From Phytophthora sp. 'mugwort' (taxonomy: Eukaryota; Oomycota; Peronosporomycetes; Peronosporales; Peronosporaceae): a stretch of DNA of 64,000 nt. Below the pieces are notes generated by a model. That model saw only the letters and a list, made by a program, of their open reading frames with translations, was not told where the DNA came from and made no database searches. How positions within the stretch are numbered: the stretch's first letter is position 1; each line of letters starts with the position of its first letter. Below, piece by piece: positions 10,061 to 22,300 of this stretch. The position numbers were made by a program, and so were the translations under genes. The stretch lies in contig JAUCEF010000012.1 in NCBI GenBank assembly GCA_033558025.1, forward strand, positions 3,162,001-3,226,000. The letters are read 5' to 3'.

Positions 10061-11806
10061 GCCAACATAGCGGGCCGCGCGAAGAGAGAGCACCAAATAA
10101 ACTCATCTGTGCGACGAGAGTGTACTGCGCCAGGAACCCCGACAATTCAAGACCGCTCATGCAATCAATGTGCCTGAAGGATACCTATGGCCCTCGCTGA
10201 TCCAAGAAGGTACTCTGCACCAAGCGATCGTGCTACGAGGAGAGAGTACGACGGTACACGATACCGGCATGACGACGGACACGTATTTGTCAATACAGCT
10301 CTGCTGCTCGATCGACGTGAAGACTCTCCGCTAAGTCAAGGGCACCAACTCGTGCATGGCACCCATCTGCTGGACGAATTCTGATTCGTCAATATTATGA
10401 ATATTTTGGTGGATTTTGACCAATTATAGCATCCTGTCGATTCGTTGGCGATTGCCGTCTCGGATCGAACACGTTCCGCAATTTCGGCCATAATTGATAA
10501 ACTATTATTTACTCTATTCGGCAATAATGAATTATATACCGACTATCAAAAATCACTGGAAGTTTGAATTTCAATACTTACTAGAATATTCAATATGTAT
10601 CAAACATATTCATTTATTATATTTAGTGTATACTCTTTGATATTCAATTAGGAGCGATTACCATCATGAGAGAAGAAGTCAGCACTAAATGCTAACAGGA
10701 CACAAGCAGTGCCTGGAACTTGGCCTAGTTCCTGTCAGCCGATGAAATGAGGGCGAAATTCCAGGCCCAAACGTGTGGCTCAAGCATTTCTCATTGGGCA
10801 GCTTTGCCTGAATTCAGGCCACCCCAACCATGGACACGCGCGCGTTTCGGATATGACAAGGGTAAAGACGCCAGAGGCAGAAGTGTGCACCGTAGCCGCC
10901 ATTGAAGCTGCTCTAGGGCGGGGCGGGGGGGGGGGGGGGGCATCTCGTGTGCGCGGGTTCAAACTCTGACAACAACGGTGACAGATCGTGAATTGACCTT
11001 CCAATGATTGTGCACCTGTCGAGACTCGACTCGAAACGTTGACACTATAACCGCGCAAATTCCGGTTACGCTGATTTAGCGCCACCGGTCAAAGCGGAAT
11101 CCTCGTCGAACGCTCCGCCTGACGTCAGGTAGTTAACCATACAGATTTATCTTCTTTCCTTCAGGAGAAATTCTACCAGCCACTATACAATATGTAGCAA
11201 TACAAGAGGTGGATGGGTATTCCATGACAGAAACACGTCGAATCGAAGCTTGGGAGAGCTTTTTGTGGATCCGAACGCCCCAATCTTGATACAGGCGTCG
11301 GCGATACTGCTCGATACAAGCGTCATTCGTGTCATTTTGACACGACAGCCGCTGGTAAGGTTAGCCTCTTTGTTTATCTCTCTTTGCGACTTCCCACCTT
11401 TCTTCCAGCGCGCAGAGAGGATGATTTCCAGCTTAGTGACACTGGGATATGGGAATACAATACCAACTCAACTGGATGACTGAGCTGCGGGGAGGGGGGG
11501 GGAATATGAGGTGGTACAGCGCAACCGCAGGACGGACGCAAGCGAAACTTATTCACTGCGCTGCGACGCTCGGCAAGGGAATAGCTTACAAGATGATTAT
11601 ATGAGCGACGCACGGGCTCTTCGACGACGAGTCTTCGTTAAATGCAACTTCAGACGCGGCGGCGAAAAGTGGCAGCAACCTTCGTAATTGCCACTTTATG
11701 CGTACGCTGCCATGGCGTTGTAGAATACTTCGACGTGGCTCTCCAACGGGTGCGATGCGGAACACGAACAACTCGCGAAAGGTAGTCTTGAAATAGTACA
11801 CGGCGT
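10061..11806. other. Gene-poor interval with G-tracts
   Basis: Only short frames without domains. A run of 16 G lies at 10925-10940 and a shorter G-rich stretch near 11,490-11,502. The part 10,380-10,640 is strongly AT-rich. No promoter or RNA gene was recognised. Confidence 0.4.
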
Positions 11807-12153
11807 TGTTCGGAGTCTAATCAAGGATTGCTAGCTGTCCGTGCCTTGCATGAGCAGTGACAGCCTCCGGACTGTTGCTGGAGCTGCACTGGACTGCTCT
11901 GACGACATGTGTGCATGGGACAAGCCGTCATGCGAGTAGGTAGGCACTAGTCAACTTCATAGGCCAACCAAGTGATGGTAGTTGAAGTTGTCAGAGTGAT
12001 TGCTTAGACTCTTGTGTCAAAGTATCTTTGGTGCATAACCTGCGCGGTAAACATCAGCGGCGACCAAGTAAACTCTGTAGAAGTAGCAGAGATAGCTAAA
12101 CCCAAATAAACTCACTTTCCAAAACAACCCAAGCATCTTAAGTGTCCTTCCTA
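11807..12153 (+). repeat. Possible Copia-2 5' LTR
   Basis: It starts TGTTCGGAGTC, a copia-like LTR start, and ends just before the primer-binding site. No second LTR is available for comparison and the right terminus is not a clear CA, so both boundaries are tentative. Confidence 0.4.
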
Positions 12154-12154
12154 G

Positions 12155-12168
12155 TGGTTATGAGCCCA
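12155..12168 (+). other. Copia-2 primer-binding site
   Basis: The sequence TGGTTATGAGCCCA resembles the copia primer site that pairs with an internal fragment of initiator tRNA-Met. It lies 18 bases before the first gag-type frame, the expected position right after the 5' LTR. Confidence 0.55.
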
Positions 12169-12185
12169 AGCATACGCCGGTCCCA

Positions 12186-13243
12186 ATGACGCCCTCAGGG
12201 ACGACAACTGTTTTCTGTGGGAGTTCAACGCGAGGATGCTCCTCGCGCGCAAGGACCTGCTCAACCATGTCGTGCTCAATCCAGAAGAGGCCGATCTGCA
12301 AGGCACTGCAGAGTGGAAAGCCGCGGACCTCAAGGCGCCTGGATATGCTCGTCAAATTGCTGGGCCCGACGTACCAGACCATGGTACGCGAAGCCACGTC
12401 GGCAATCCACGCATGGGAGACGCTCCGCGTTTTTTTCGTTAACCAAAGCCTACTTAACTGTGTGCAGCTACGCAAGCAGCTACACGATTTCGAGATGGGC
12501 GCCGGCACCGCCATCACGCAGCATCTGATGCCATTTGATGAGCTGTGCCTGCGACTTTCGGCTGTCGGTCATGTTGTCGCAGAAGACGAGCGTCTATAAT
12601 CTTGCTAGGTAGCCTTCCCCAAGCTTATCACGGCATGGTGAAGATAATCGAGGCGCACGGCCCCAACATGACACTCCTCGACGCGAAAGAGCTGCTCCGC
12701 CGCGAGAAAGAGACGATCCAGAAACGCGAGAGGCAAGAGCATGCCTTCAAGGCGTCTGCTGGGGAAGGCCACATGCGCGGTGGCCGTATAGGTAATCGAC
12801 AAGGCCGAGGTGGTCACCGGCAGCGATGGCGCGGGAGGCGGAATGGCCGTGGTGGTGTTCAACGGCGTGGACAATGCGCCGATGCCAACTCCTTTAATGG
12901 GAGGTGTTTCCTATGCAAGGAATATGGACATATGGGGGCGCAATGCCCCCGAACTGGCAACGATGACGATCAAAACGAGTTTACTTTCGCCGTTTCCTTG
13001 CATGGGTACTCGTCGTGGATCCTGAATAGTGGGGCGAGCTCCCACATGGCGAACGACCGCTGTGACTTTTGCGATTTCTTCGCGTTGGTGGGGCCACTGG
13101 AAGTCTGTGTTGCGAGCGGGCATCGCTTACCAGCTCGTGGTGTTGGCACAGTTCGAGTATCCCCCGGGGACGGTACTACCGTGAGGATGTCGAAGTTCTG
13201 TACGTCCTCAACCTGGATCGAAAACTGCTATCGATTGCCCTGA
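12186..13243 (+). pseudogene. Copia-2 gag and protease
   Basis: The gag body at 12186-12599 contains VREATSAIHAWETLRVFFVN and a typical copia gag helix-rich pattern. The frame 12545-13243 continues with LLGSLPQAYHGMV, a basic RG-rich stretch, and the zinc knuckle CFLCKEYGHMGAQC (about 12905-12946), a C-X2-C-X4-H-X4-C motif that binds RNA. The protease motif follows at about 13017-13046 but reads WILNSGASSHM. The family has Asp where Asn stands here, so the active-site Asp is lost. A stop at 12597 and a frame change separate the two gag halves. Confidence 0.85.
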
Positions 13244-13590
13244 CAGCTAAGGGTATGTATGTAATATTCGATGGTGACGGCTGCGCCATCCATTACAAGA
13301 TCAAGGTGGTGTCCCTCCCGTGCGCAAAGCGGACGCCATGTACGTATGGGATGTCCTGGTACAGCGCGAAGCGTAAGGTGGATGAGATTGCTGCATTCGC
13401 TGAAGCCAAGGCCAACGTCGCCGTGTGGCACGTACGACTAGGCACGCACCTCGCGTCGCCGCGCATGCGCAGATGCCGCCACCACATTATCCCATCGTAC
13501 GCGGAGCCATGTGACGATGCACGCTGTGCTAGAACTGGTGCAGATTAATGTGATGGGGCCCATGACACCGAAATCCAAGGATACCATCTG
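13244..13590 (+). pseudogene. Copia-2 pre-integrase and start of integrase
   Basis: The segment NVAVWHVRLGTHLASPRMRR is the pre-integrase histidine motif. After a frame change the start of the integrase core reads LELVQINVMGPMTPKSK at about 13,530-13,576. Copia integrases normally have Asp in the position of the Asn before VMGP, so the first catalytic Asp is lost. The domain is cut off at about 13,590. Confidence 0.75.
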
Positions 13591-13599
13591 AGCCGACAC

Positions 13600-14937
13600 A
13601 GCAATACATGCCTCTGACCGCTTGTTAAGAGCGACAGCGATCCGTTCGGACAGGCGAGAGTGCACTTGAATGCACCCAGTACCCAGGTTCTCGATCCGAA
13701 CGCCGTCTAATGTCCCTAGAAGCTTCTCTCGCACCAGTTCGGAAATGCGCCGCGCGAGAGTCACCGCCAGAACCACATCAAAGCAGAACTGTCGCAGGTT
13801 GGATGACTGCTCTCCTCAGCAGTTCTGTAGTTCTTTCAGCAGAGCGCCACCTTTGAGGCGATACCTGAGCGTGTATTCGCGTTGCGTAGTGCGTTGAAAG
13901 TCTCCGCCGGTTTATTAGTGGGAGCAAACCCACCTGGCGTTATGTACGCTTTCCACGCGCTAAATCGACCAGTAAGCCACTGCGACCACAAGTACTGCGC
14001 AAATGCTTCTAGACAAGGGTATTCCAGTCATTTTGCTAAAACGTGGTCCCGCAGCCATCAATATGCGCTTTCACTGCGAGCTAAGCGTAGGTAGTACATG
14101 TCGTGCACGATGGAAACCGCGACACCAGAGGGAATTTCTCGAATTGCTTCGTAGACGTTCTTCATGACATGGAAGAAACACATAAGTGTTTTGAACCCAT
14201 TGTACCCTCCAAATACGGCGTTCAGAGAGTTCGGCTGGGCCTTAACGGCGTCTCCCATCAACAATGGACCTGAACCACCCTACCGGTGCCCAGAAGTACA
14301 ATCGTTTTAGTGACATCAACGCACGTTGGATAAACAGTTGCGTCTCCAATGAAAGAGAGCCACAACGTGGAGCCCACGCGACGGATCTGACCCTCTAACT
14401 ACCAGTACCGGGGTACTCTCGATAGTTCATTTTGTATGTTGTATCCACGCGTAGGATGAAACGCGCCAGAGGAAGCATCAGCTCATTCGAGCGCTTTGAG
14501 GACAGTCCAATGATGAGTGGGCGTCCATCGGAGACCTTACCCACCACCGGCTTGCCCTATCGATCCAAATTCCAGCCAAACGCGAAAGGCTGCGTCATCG
14601 CTTCCTTTCCGGTGTGCGCGTGGGTGTGGATCCAGTCCCTCACATCGTCGACACGGTCGTTGCTTCCCAGATTCGTGCTCGCGTGATGGTTCACAACGTT
14701 CTGGACTGTGCTTAGTGCTGGAAGATTTTCTAGAAGCGTGTCATATTTACGTGACATCGCGTGGCGAATCCGCATTGGACGGTGATGGTGATCCACAAAG
14801 TCACGCAGAATGACTTTTGAGTCGCCTTCAGTTTCTGCTTCTTGGGGGAAAACGCCTCCATTTTGTGCTCCCCTACCGTGTATATAGATACTTCGTCGTT
14901 CGTAAAGCAGGAGACCATCTTTCCTCACCAAACGCAA
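13600..14937 (-). pseudogene. MULE-1: decayed MULE transposase
   Basis: Reading on the minus strand from 14,937: PMRIRHAMSRKYDTLLENLP at the N-terminal side; VDTTYKMNYREYPG at about 14,405-14,450, the block with the first catalytic Asp of MULE transposases; MGDAVKAQPNSLNAVFGG with the second Asp and MCFFHVMKNVYEAI with the conserved CxxH-type motif at 14,058-14,264; and a C-terminal helical segment (REYTLRYRLKGGALLKELQ and DVVLAVTLARRISELVREK) at about 13,700-13,880. An in-frame TGA near 13,810 and several frameshifts inactivate it. Terminal inverted repeats were not found. It abuts the truncated Copia-2. Confidence 0.8.
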
Positions 14938-15369
14938 GCAGACTCACTCGCAGACTCACACGCTTATAAGCTGCACTCCATCAGTCTATGGCTCGATGTC
15001 TGAGCAGATGGTGCAGGCCATCGTGTTGCTCTTGGGTATCTCAAACGACTTCATCCCGTCGAGCACCACGCTGGCGTTGGCGCCGTCTACGCCGAGAACC
15101 GTGCCCTGCCAAGCGATCCGCTTCGGCATGGATTATCGCGTTCTTGTTGAAAGGGGCGAACTTCGAATTGCAGCCGTGCATCGGAAGTTTGTGACATGCT
15201 GTGCCTACGAGCGCTGGTTGCATCCATCTAACCTACCCTCGTCCTGTCCTTGCTGATCAACAAAACATTCCGAAGACCCTGCAATTGTTTTGTGTTGACA
15301 CCGTAGCGTGTGCATTTACCCACGTTTCATGTGCTGACCCACAGTTTGTTGTGCGATGATGACACTGTT
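14938..15369. other. Interval between MULE-1 and LINE
   Basis: No recognisable domain on either strand. It may hold the 5' end of MULE-1 or a short flanking sequence. Two overlapping open frames at 14,988-15,256 lack motifs. Confidence 0.35.
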
Positions 15370-17380
15370 TGTCGCGATTCAACTCAGCAGAATCATTTTA
15401 CTGTTGGACTATGCCATAGCGTATGATACGGTCTAACGCGAATTCCTATCTTGGCGATGCAGAAATTGGATTCTCTATAGACTTTGTTAACATGATACGG
15501 AAGCTCCATAACGCAACCGTCGCGCAGTTCTTGGTGAATATCAGAACCGATGGCGGTCAGGACAGGTATACGGCAAGGCTGTCCGTTAGCACCCTTACTA
15601 GTTTTGTTAGCGGCTGGAATACTAGCCATCGCGATTACGCAGGGCACGGAGATGCACGGGCTCCCGGACCCCGGAAAGGAGGACTCGGAGCACACCTTTT
15701 TTTAGGTGTTCATAGATGATTCGACGGTCTTCGCGAGGCGGGCCAATCGCCGCGCATACTACAACTTGTGGAACGTTTTGGTAGACGTTCAGGCCTGCAC
15801 GTGCAACCAACCAAACGTAAAGTCATTTTCCTCAATGTGGTGTCCGTTCGTATGGAGGTTGGGCATTCCGGTAATTCACGGGGGCGATAAAATTCGATAT
15901 TTAGGATACGAAGAGGGTGCAGGAGAGCTCCACGACCACAATTGGGCAGTTAGAATACGTAGCGTACGACGGAGATTAGCGACTTGAGCACAAATGACCA
16001 ACTCGACGGAGATGAGAGTCACCATCCTGAATGTCATCATGTGTCCAGCAATCCTGTTCACAGCGGCGGTGTTTGATAACCCGCAGTGGGCGGAGAATGA
16101 GCTTCGGGACATTCAATAGCAGTTTGTATGGCGGCACTCAACGTCGACGCACAGTAGCAAACATAAGCTCAACCCAGGGTTGATGTACACTCCCAAGGCA
16201 GCAGGGGGCATGGGCCCCATATCGATTGTAAGGTAGATAGACCAAAGCCTGAATCACGCTATTCTATGGCTTATTAAATAGAAGACAGATATTTGAGCCA
16301 TGGCGATACTGGCCGTTTCGTGGACTGCATCGAGGTAAGGGTAGGACAGTCACACCAACAATGCCACCTCACTCACGCGGAAAGGCAGCCAATAACCAGG
16401 GATAGCGTCTACAAGCAATGCTAGAAGCGGAATTATGCCAACCAGATGCGGAGACGGTGGGCATACTGCGGAGAGTGCAGGATAACAACGAAGCACAGGA
16501 ATGTCAAACAATGTGCTGGAGGGAGGACAAAAGTTGGAAATCCGACTGTACGAACCACTGCCGTCACCAACCTGTACGATATCGGAGAAGAGGAACTATT
16601 AGCCAACATACCGATGGTCTGACAACCCATGGATCAGGGATGGGTGCGGATTAATGCTCACCGGCAAGAAGTAGTTACGGATCCACGAATGTTCAATTGC
16701 GGATCTTCCGATTGAGCGGTCAGACGTAACATCCTATACGATGGTCGTCACACACGTCGCTGGGAGCAATCTGTTTCGTACGATAAGAAGATGAAACGCT
16801 GGGCACTGGTAGTGCTTATGGTCGTGCCGCCGATCAACACAGCAGAACAACTACAGCTTCGGGCAGCTATTAGACTGAGATACCCTACCAAAATCGCAAA
16901 ACGCGTACACATAGACAGTAACGGGCAGGGATAAGTAGAAGGCATAACGACTGGAACAGAAGTTGACATGAGCGAAATTGCGTTAGATTAGACAAGCGAT
17001 GGAATCCGTTGGACTACATCAGCGACGCCAGCAGTCACGAGTCACTATGAGGAGGCCCTACGGAGGTTATGAAAGGCGCAGATGCAAAACGGATTAGTTG
17101 CCGTGGCTCACCCCACCGTCCACAGGTTTCTATGGTGGGCACCACCTAAAGTCTCCAAGAAGCATGTGGTCAGCGCGCTAAAAGCAGTATTTCCAAAAAG
17201 TGAAAGTGGAGCTATACAACCTCTGAAAAGAATAATCGACAGACTGACGGGAGCAGCTGAGCAGGATATTTTCAGAACAGCGTCATGCGGCAGACGCCGA
17301 AACAACTCTGGGCCCATCGTAATGCAATCACGGGTTACCAAGTTTGGGTAAATTATAGACTGGCCTTGCAACAGCTCGAT
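15370..17380 (+). pseudogene. LINE reverse transcriptase, left part
   Basis: A non-LTR reverse transcriptase truncated at the 5' side. Blocks in order: LLDYAIAYDTV at about 15,395; [41 protein letters not shown] at about 15,575-15,635; and the catalytic box, which reads VFIDDSTVFARRAN at about 15,708. The usual F/Y-A-D-D is here F-I-D-D. Downstream come FDNPQWAENELRDIQ and LMYTPKAAGGMGPISI at about 16,060-16,230, typical of the region behind the polymerase. The stretch 16,250-17,080 is too decayed to read. A final frame at 17,082-17,351 leads into the gypsy insertion at 17,381. Endonuclease and ORF1 are absent. Confidence 0.85.
17376..17380. repeat. Left target-site duplication of Gypsy-1 (CTCGA)
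   Basis: The five bases CTCGA directly precede the left LTR and recur at 23776-23780 directly after the right LTR. A 5-bp duplication is usual for gypsy elements. Confidence 0.9.
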
Positions 17381-17870
17381 GTAACACAAGCGTGGAGGAA
17401 GCGGTTGGTGTGAAGGGCCTTTCGGCGGGGCTTGATTGGCGAGCTGGGTGAGGTCGGAGGAGGAGGAGAGGTAGCTGTTGCTATAAAATCAAATGGAGAA
17501 GTGAGTGAGATTGAGCTTAGAGCTTATGGATTGCTCTGCGGCTAACTAGTGACCCGGTGGCTCTTCCTAAAGTATCTAGTGCCTATCCTAAACTCTATCA
17601 TTCTCTTATCCCAGTTGGTAGCTATTCGACCAATCGCCTTGATTAAACTTCCGCGTATTTGTGGTTCAATCTAGTAATCCAGATACCTGTCTGGATCTTG
17701 CCTATCTTATAGATTTTAGACCAATCACATAAATGATTACGGCATGTTTCCTATCCCAGATTGATTTCCTAACATTTTAGAACCACAAAAGGCTACAGCT
17801 GTCTCTTCAGCTGCAACTGACGTAGATGCTGTTGGCGGCAAGATCTGCCGCTAACGGCAACTACGTCACA
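17381..17870 (-). repeat. Gypsy-1 3' LTR (left)
   Basis: About 490 bp; aligns over its length with 23323-23775. It carries roughly 35 extra bases near 17,825-17,860, including a 25-nt near-palindrome centred on AGATCT at 17831-17855, that the other LTR lacks. Substitutions and small indels are scattered through the rest. Confidence 0.92.
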
Positions 17871-17879
17871 CGACCTCTC

Positions 17880-19400
17880 TTCGAGAAAATGTCTACTTGG
17901 AAAACAGTTTTGGTCGTTTCTTCGAGTTTTGATAGAGGCCGATGAGTCCGGGAATTTGCGTTAGATTCTCCACAGCTCCCAGGTGGCATCTTCCTCACGT
18001 TCACCAAGCCACTAAATCTTGTACTGCGGTAGACCTTTATATTTGCGATGTCCAATAACAGCTTAAACAAGTTGTCCTTCCATTCCGTCGGCGAACACGA
18101 CCTCGTTCACTTGCTGCCTATGCTGTGGGTCTTTCTGGTATAGCTTCAGTAGTGACGTGTGGAATACGGGAACTTCAATCCTTTCGATAATCCTAACTCG
18201 TAGGAATCCTTCGAAATCTTCTTAAACGCTGGGAATGGTCCAATGTAACGTGGAGAAAGCTTTTTCGACTGGGCATAACCCTTGTGACGGATCCCAATTT
18301 TTACCGTCTAACAGTAACATGTCGTTAACCTCGAAGTTTTGGGTAAGTCTGTTCTTGTCGTAGTAGTACTTCATGCGCTCCTGCGCTTCATTCATGCGGT
18401 CTTGTGCGACCTTGAGCAGAGTTTCTTGACGTATTAAAACTCTTGCGCTGACCTCTCCAATTTCATGAACTCTGGATCAGATGCCACATCGTCTGGCATG
18501 TAAGGAATATATCCGAGATCCGCTTCAAACGGTGACATTCCAATTGTGGAGTGTACACGTCGATTGTAGGCATTTTCTGCCAAATGGAGATAGTCATCCC
18601 AATCATTCTGAGCTGGATTGACGACACCTTAGAGATAGTCTCCGATGAAACGATTCGTTCGTTCCGTTTGTCAGTCCGTTTGTGGTCGAAAGGCGAATGA
18701 CAGGTTGTGCCGCATTCCTAGCGCGCCTACCATACTCTGCCAAGGCTTGGACGTAAACTTGGTATCTCGATCGAATACAATGGTCTTGGGTAAGCCTTCA
18801 CATAGTTCTTCATGAACACATTGGCGATCTCCGTAGTTGTATTGGTTGTATTCGTAGCAGTGAACTTTGCTTTCTTCGTCAGCCGATCAACGATCCCCAT
18901 AATGGCATCGTTGGCTTTGGCAGTGACGGGCAATGACATATGAAATCCATTGATATGTCAGTCCATCTTCCTTTAGGTCTGTCCGACGGTTGAAGTAGTC
19001 CTGGAGGTTTGGTTTGTCTCGCCTTGTTGCGCTGGCACATTTCGCAGGTGCTGACATAACGCTGAATATACTTCATCATCTTGGACCGGTAGTATCGCTT
19101 GCGTACTACTAAGAAGATCTTGTAGTAACCAGGACGGCCCGCGGCTACTGAATCATGATTCTCACAAATGACACGATTCTTCAGATCTTCGTCATCGGGA
19201 ACGCAGTCGTGGAATCTCATCTTCGCCTGTTTTGTAGTACAAACTACCATCCAGCAAGGAGTAGTTGGGAACTTGCTCTCCTTGCTTGAGCTTCTTGATG
19301 ATCCACTGTAGAACTCCGTTCCATGAGTACATCATCTTCGCGGTCTGAGCCACTGTCACTTTGTTGATTTTGACCGTCGCCACGATTTCCCGATTCTTCG
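17880..19400 (-). pseudogene. Gypsy-1 integrase and chromodomain
   Basis: Read on the minus strand, the integrase zinc domain contains CEMCQRNKARQTKPPGLLQP, followed by RWTDISMDFI (first Asp region), DRLTKKAKF, and the EFMK/AQERM-type helical tail to about 18,430. Near 17,950-18,070 the segment VIGHRKYKGLPQYK and EEDATWELW is a chromodomain, here split by stops at codons that read TAG or TGA. Chromodomains of this class direct insertion to particular chromatin. Frames change at least four times. The identity as a chromovirus integrase is clear; activity is lost. Confidence 0.88.
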
Positions 19401-21131
19401 CTATTTACACTAACCTTGCAAGCTTACTTGGGCAGCTTTCCGCTCGAATTCCGGGTTGCGCGACAATGCATCAGCCACAGGGTTGGTTTCGCCGGGAATC
19501 CACTTGAACAAAGGCTGAAACTTAGCAAGCTCATTTTGAACCATCGCGCCTGTCTGCGGTTTGTAGTCTTCTGAGTTAGGATCATTTAAATGCTCTTGTG
19601 ATCCGTTTCGACCGTGAACGGTCAATCAAGAACATACACGCACTATACTCTCAGAGCATGCATGATCGCAAGTAGCTCTTGCTCACGAACAGGATAGTTC
19701 AGCTCAGCTGGCTTCCTTCTTCGACCGGTAAAAGCTATTGGATGCTCTAGCTCTCCCACCTTTTAAAACAAGACTCCCCCGATCGCAAAGTTCGAGGCGT
19801 CCATCTGGATACCGAATCGTTTCGAAAAGTTCGGAAGGCTGAGAACCGGTGGTGACGTCAAGCGACATTTAAGTTCGTGGAAGCAGCGCAGCTGGTCGTC
19901 CGAGCGCTCGATAGGTTCTCGAGGACGCTTTCCTTTAATACGATCATGGAGTGGTCCCGCAATTTGTGGAAAGTCCTTATAGAATCTCGACACATAGACC
20001 GTAGTGCCTAAAAAGCTATCCATTTGCTTCTTTGTCTTGGCCACAGGCCATTCCGCAATGATATTCACCTTATCAAGATACATCCGGACGCCTTTTCGTC
20101 CGACAAAGTCTCCTAGGCATTCAATTTCATCCACGCAGAACTGTCACTTGACCAGCTTGACAAAAGTTGCTTTTCTTCAGACCGCTTGAGCACACGGATT
20201 AAAGCCACTACATGCTCTGCAGCGTCTTCACTTCGCGTGAACACGTTGAGGTCATCGAAGTAGATCCTCATCACGTCCCTTAAGTCTCGAAAGACTTAGC
20301 CGGTTAAACGTACCGGGGCTTCCGCTAAGTCCCATGGGAGTGACCAGATACTCGAATAGGCCATCAGGAGCCGAAAAAGCAGTAAAGAGAATATCAGATT
20401 CGCGAAGTTTAACCTGGTAGTAACTCCAAAGAAGGTACATACACGAAAACCGTGCGTGCCGACATGGCGTTAAAAGTGTCTTCGATGCGCGGCATTGGCA
20501 TTGCCGGCAAGGTCGTCGCTAGATTTAGCTGACGATAATCGTTTACAATGCGCCAACCAATAAACTTCTTGGCGCAGAACGTCGGCGCCGAAAAGACAGA
20601 CGTACCGGGTCGTATAATGCCTGCTTGAACCATCTTTTTGGTCCATTCTTGGATCGTCGCACGCTGTTCAGGACTCTGCCGCCATTGCTTGACTGATGTA
20701 GGCTTGGTAACAGGCTTGAACAGATATTTTTCATGCCCAAATTCCTCCCGTGCTGGAGGTGTCCCGTTCGGAAGCTCCGTCCGAAAGCCAGTGTCCGCAT
20801 ACTTGCGTAGAGTTGCGTACACCGCATTGTCCTTGCGAGCTTCCCACCCTTGATTCTTAAAGCGTTCGGCCTTCTCCGAATCATGCGGATTGATGACAAA
20901 TAGGGATTCAATGTCCTTGTCGTGACGCAACATTCTCGGGAACTGCTGAGAATAAAGAAGATGCGTTATACCATAACGGCCAGGGTAACCTTGCTGCCGA
21001 TAGTAATTGAAAATCTCCCGGCTCTGATCTATGCGAGCTCTGCGTTGTCCAGCAGCCCATCTGGCTGGACGTTGTTTCGGTAGTTTTAGTTGAACCTCTT
21101 CGCGGTGTTCCGTTTTGATACGAGGTATCAC
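19401..21131 (-). pseudogene. Gypsy-1 reverse transcriptase and RNase H
   Basis: The minus-strand frame 20409-21131 carries the N-terminal part with TSVFSAPTFCAKK and WRIVNDYRQLNLAT. The next frame gives the fingers block FEYLVTPMGLSGSPGTFNRL, and at about 20,245-20,275 the catalytic box IYFDDLNVFTRS is intact. The frame 19763-20134 holds the thumb and connection (MDSFLGTTVYVSRFYKDF) and the RNase H start (FGIQMDASNFAIGGVLF). RNase H continues to about 19,440 with FKWIPGETNPVADALSR. Frames are broken at about 20,440, 20,250, 20,140 and 19,760. Confidence 0.9.
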
Positions 21132-21143
21132 GCGTACTGTACT

Positions 21144-22300
21144 CTAGTCGACATCCGGATTTTGCTCACGAAGCCACATCATGCCTAGGATAACATCCTT
21201 GTTCTCCGGAACAGGCACAACCTGGAATGTTCCCTTTGTCAATGGAAAGTCAGGTATCAGTAGATTCGTTTGCACGGTTCGACGCGAACGGTGAACAACC
21301 TGATCGTAACCAAGGTCAATTTGCATCATCTCGCTCTGGGTGACATCAAGCTCAAGTGTCTGCACCAATTCCTCGGATACGCTGTTTAGGCTGCATCCAT
21401 TATCAATGAAGACGGTGACAGGTCTCTCTTGACTAACGCCTTTGAAAGCCTGCGCTTCTGCTTCGAGGATAGCATACAGCGCGCCACTAATGTATCGATT
21501 CTCTTCTTTACGTTGGGAGCAGTAAATTGTGGAGAAATGTGACCAACGACGCCACAATTGTTGCATGTCGCTGTTTTAGTCCAGTCGTCATTCTTGTCCT
21601 TCTTCTTTTCTAAGCGCTTAGATTTCTGGGGTCGTGACTTGCTCGAACGAAAGCCCGATTCCACTGGCGTTGCCTTAGACGACTTGGCCGGAACACGAGG
21701 TGGTATACCCGAGCAATGTGCAAACTCGAAGTTAGAAGCGATTTCAATAGCCTCCTGGAGAGTACTCGGACTCTCTTCCTTGATCTTCATCGCAGTTTCT
21801 TCCCGTAATGCAATATGGAAAAAGAAACTCTTCGCTAGCTCGCTGATCTCTAACTTAGTTTTGGGACAACAAGTCCTGGAACTTAGATACGTACTCGTAA
21901 ATAGTTTCCTTCTGTTTTAGGTAAAACATACGTTCTCGAAGATCATATTCAAAATATTTGGGTCTGAAACGTGTGCGCAGTTGAGTTTGAACAGTGGCCA
22001 TGTCTTGTGCACGTTCATGCGCTCCCAGTCCGCTATAAAGGCACGATTGTAACTTAACACGATCTTGCCCAAATTGCTCGATATTAGCGTCACAAAGTCT
22101 GGCGACTCTGCTGCCATTAGGTGACGCTTGTGAGCGTAGATATTGTTCCGTTGCGAAGATCCATAGTTCAATGTCTTCTTCACCGAACTTTCCTTCATAA
22201 ACAGGAGAACCCTTCTTCTTCTGCTCCCCTCTTGATGCGTCGAGAACTCGAAGCGCTAGTTAGCCTGTTGCATTTGGGCTTGCATTTGAGCTTGCACCTG
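21144..22300 (-). pseudogene. Gypsy-1 gag core, zinc knuckle and protease
   Basis: The gag body is spread over frames between 22,300 and 21,790, with ending SKFQDLL. The knuckle at about 21,540-21,570 reads CNNCGVVGHISPQFTAP. The last metal-binding Cys of C-X2-C-X4-H-X4-C is Phe here. The protease follows in frame 21144-21566 as VFIDNGCSLNSVSEELV and ends with DVILGMMWLREQNPDVD, the typical G-hydrophobic flap-like end. The active site is D-N-G rather than D-S/T-G. The protein would assemble particles and process the polyprotein. Confidence 0.8.

Larger units (their letters stand above)
11807..13590 (+). mobile_element. Copia-2: 5' half of a Ty1/copia retrotransposon
   Basis: The order is a possible LTR, tRNA-type primer site, gag with zinc knuckle, protease, pre-integrase and the start of integrase. 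It stops near 13,590, where minus-strand MULE sequence takes over. RT and RNase H are not present nearby, so the element is 3'-truncated. Its frames contain several stops. It is a different copy from Copia-1, whose surviving part starts at pre-integrase. Confidence 0.85.
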
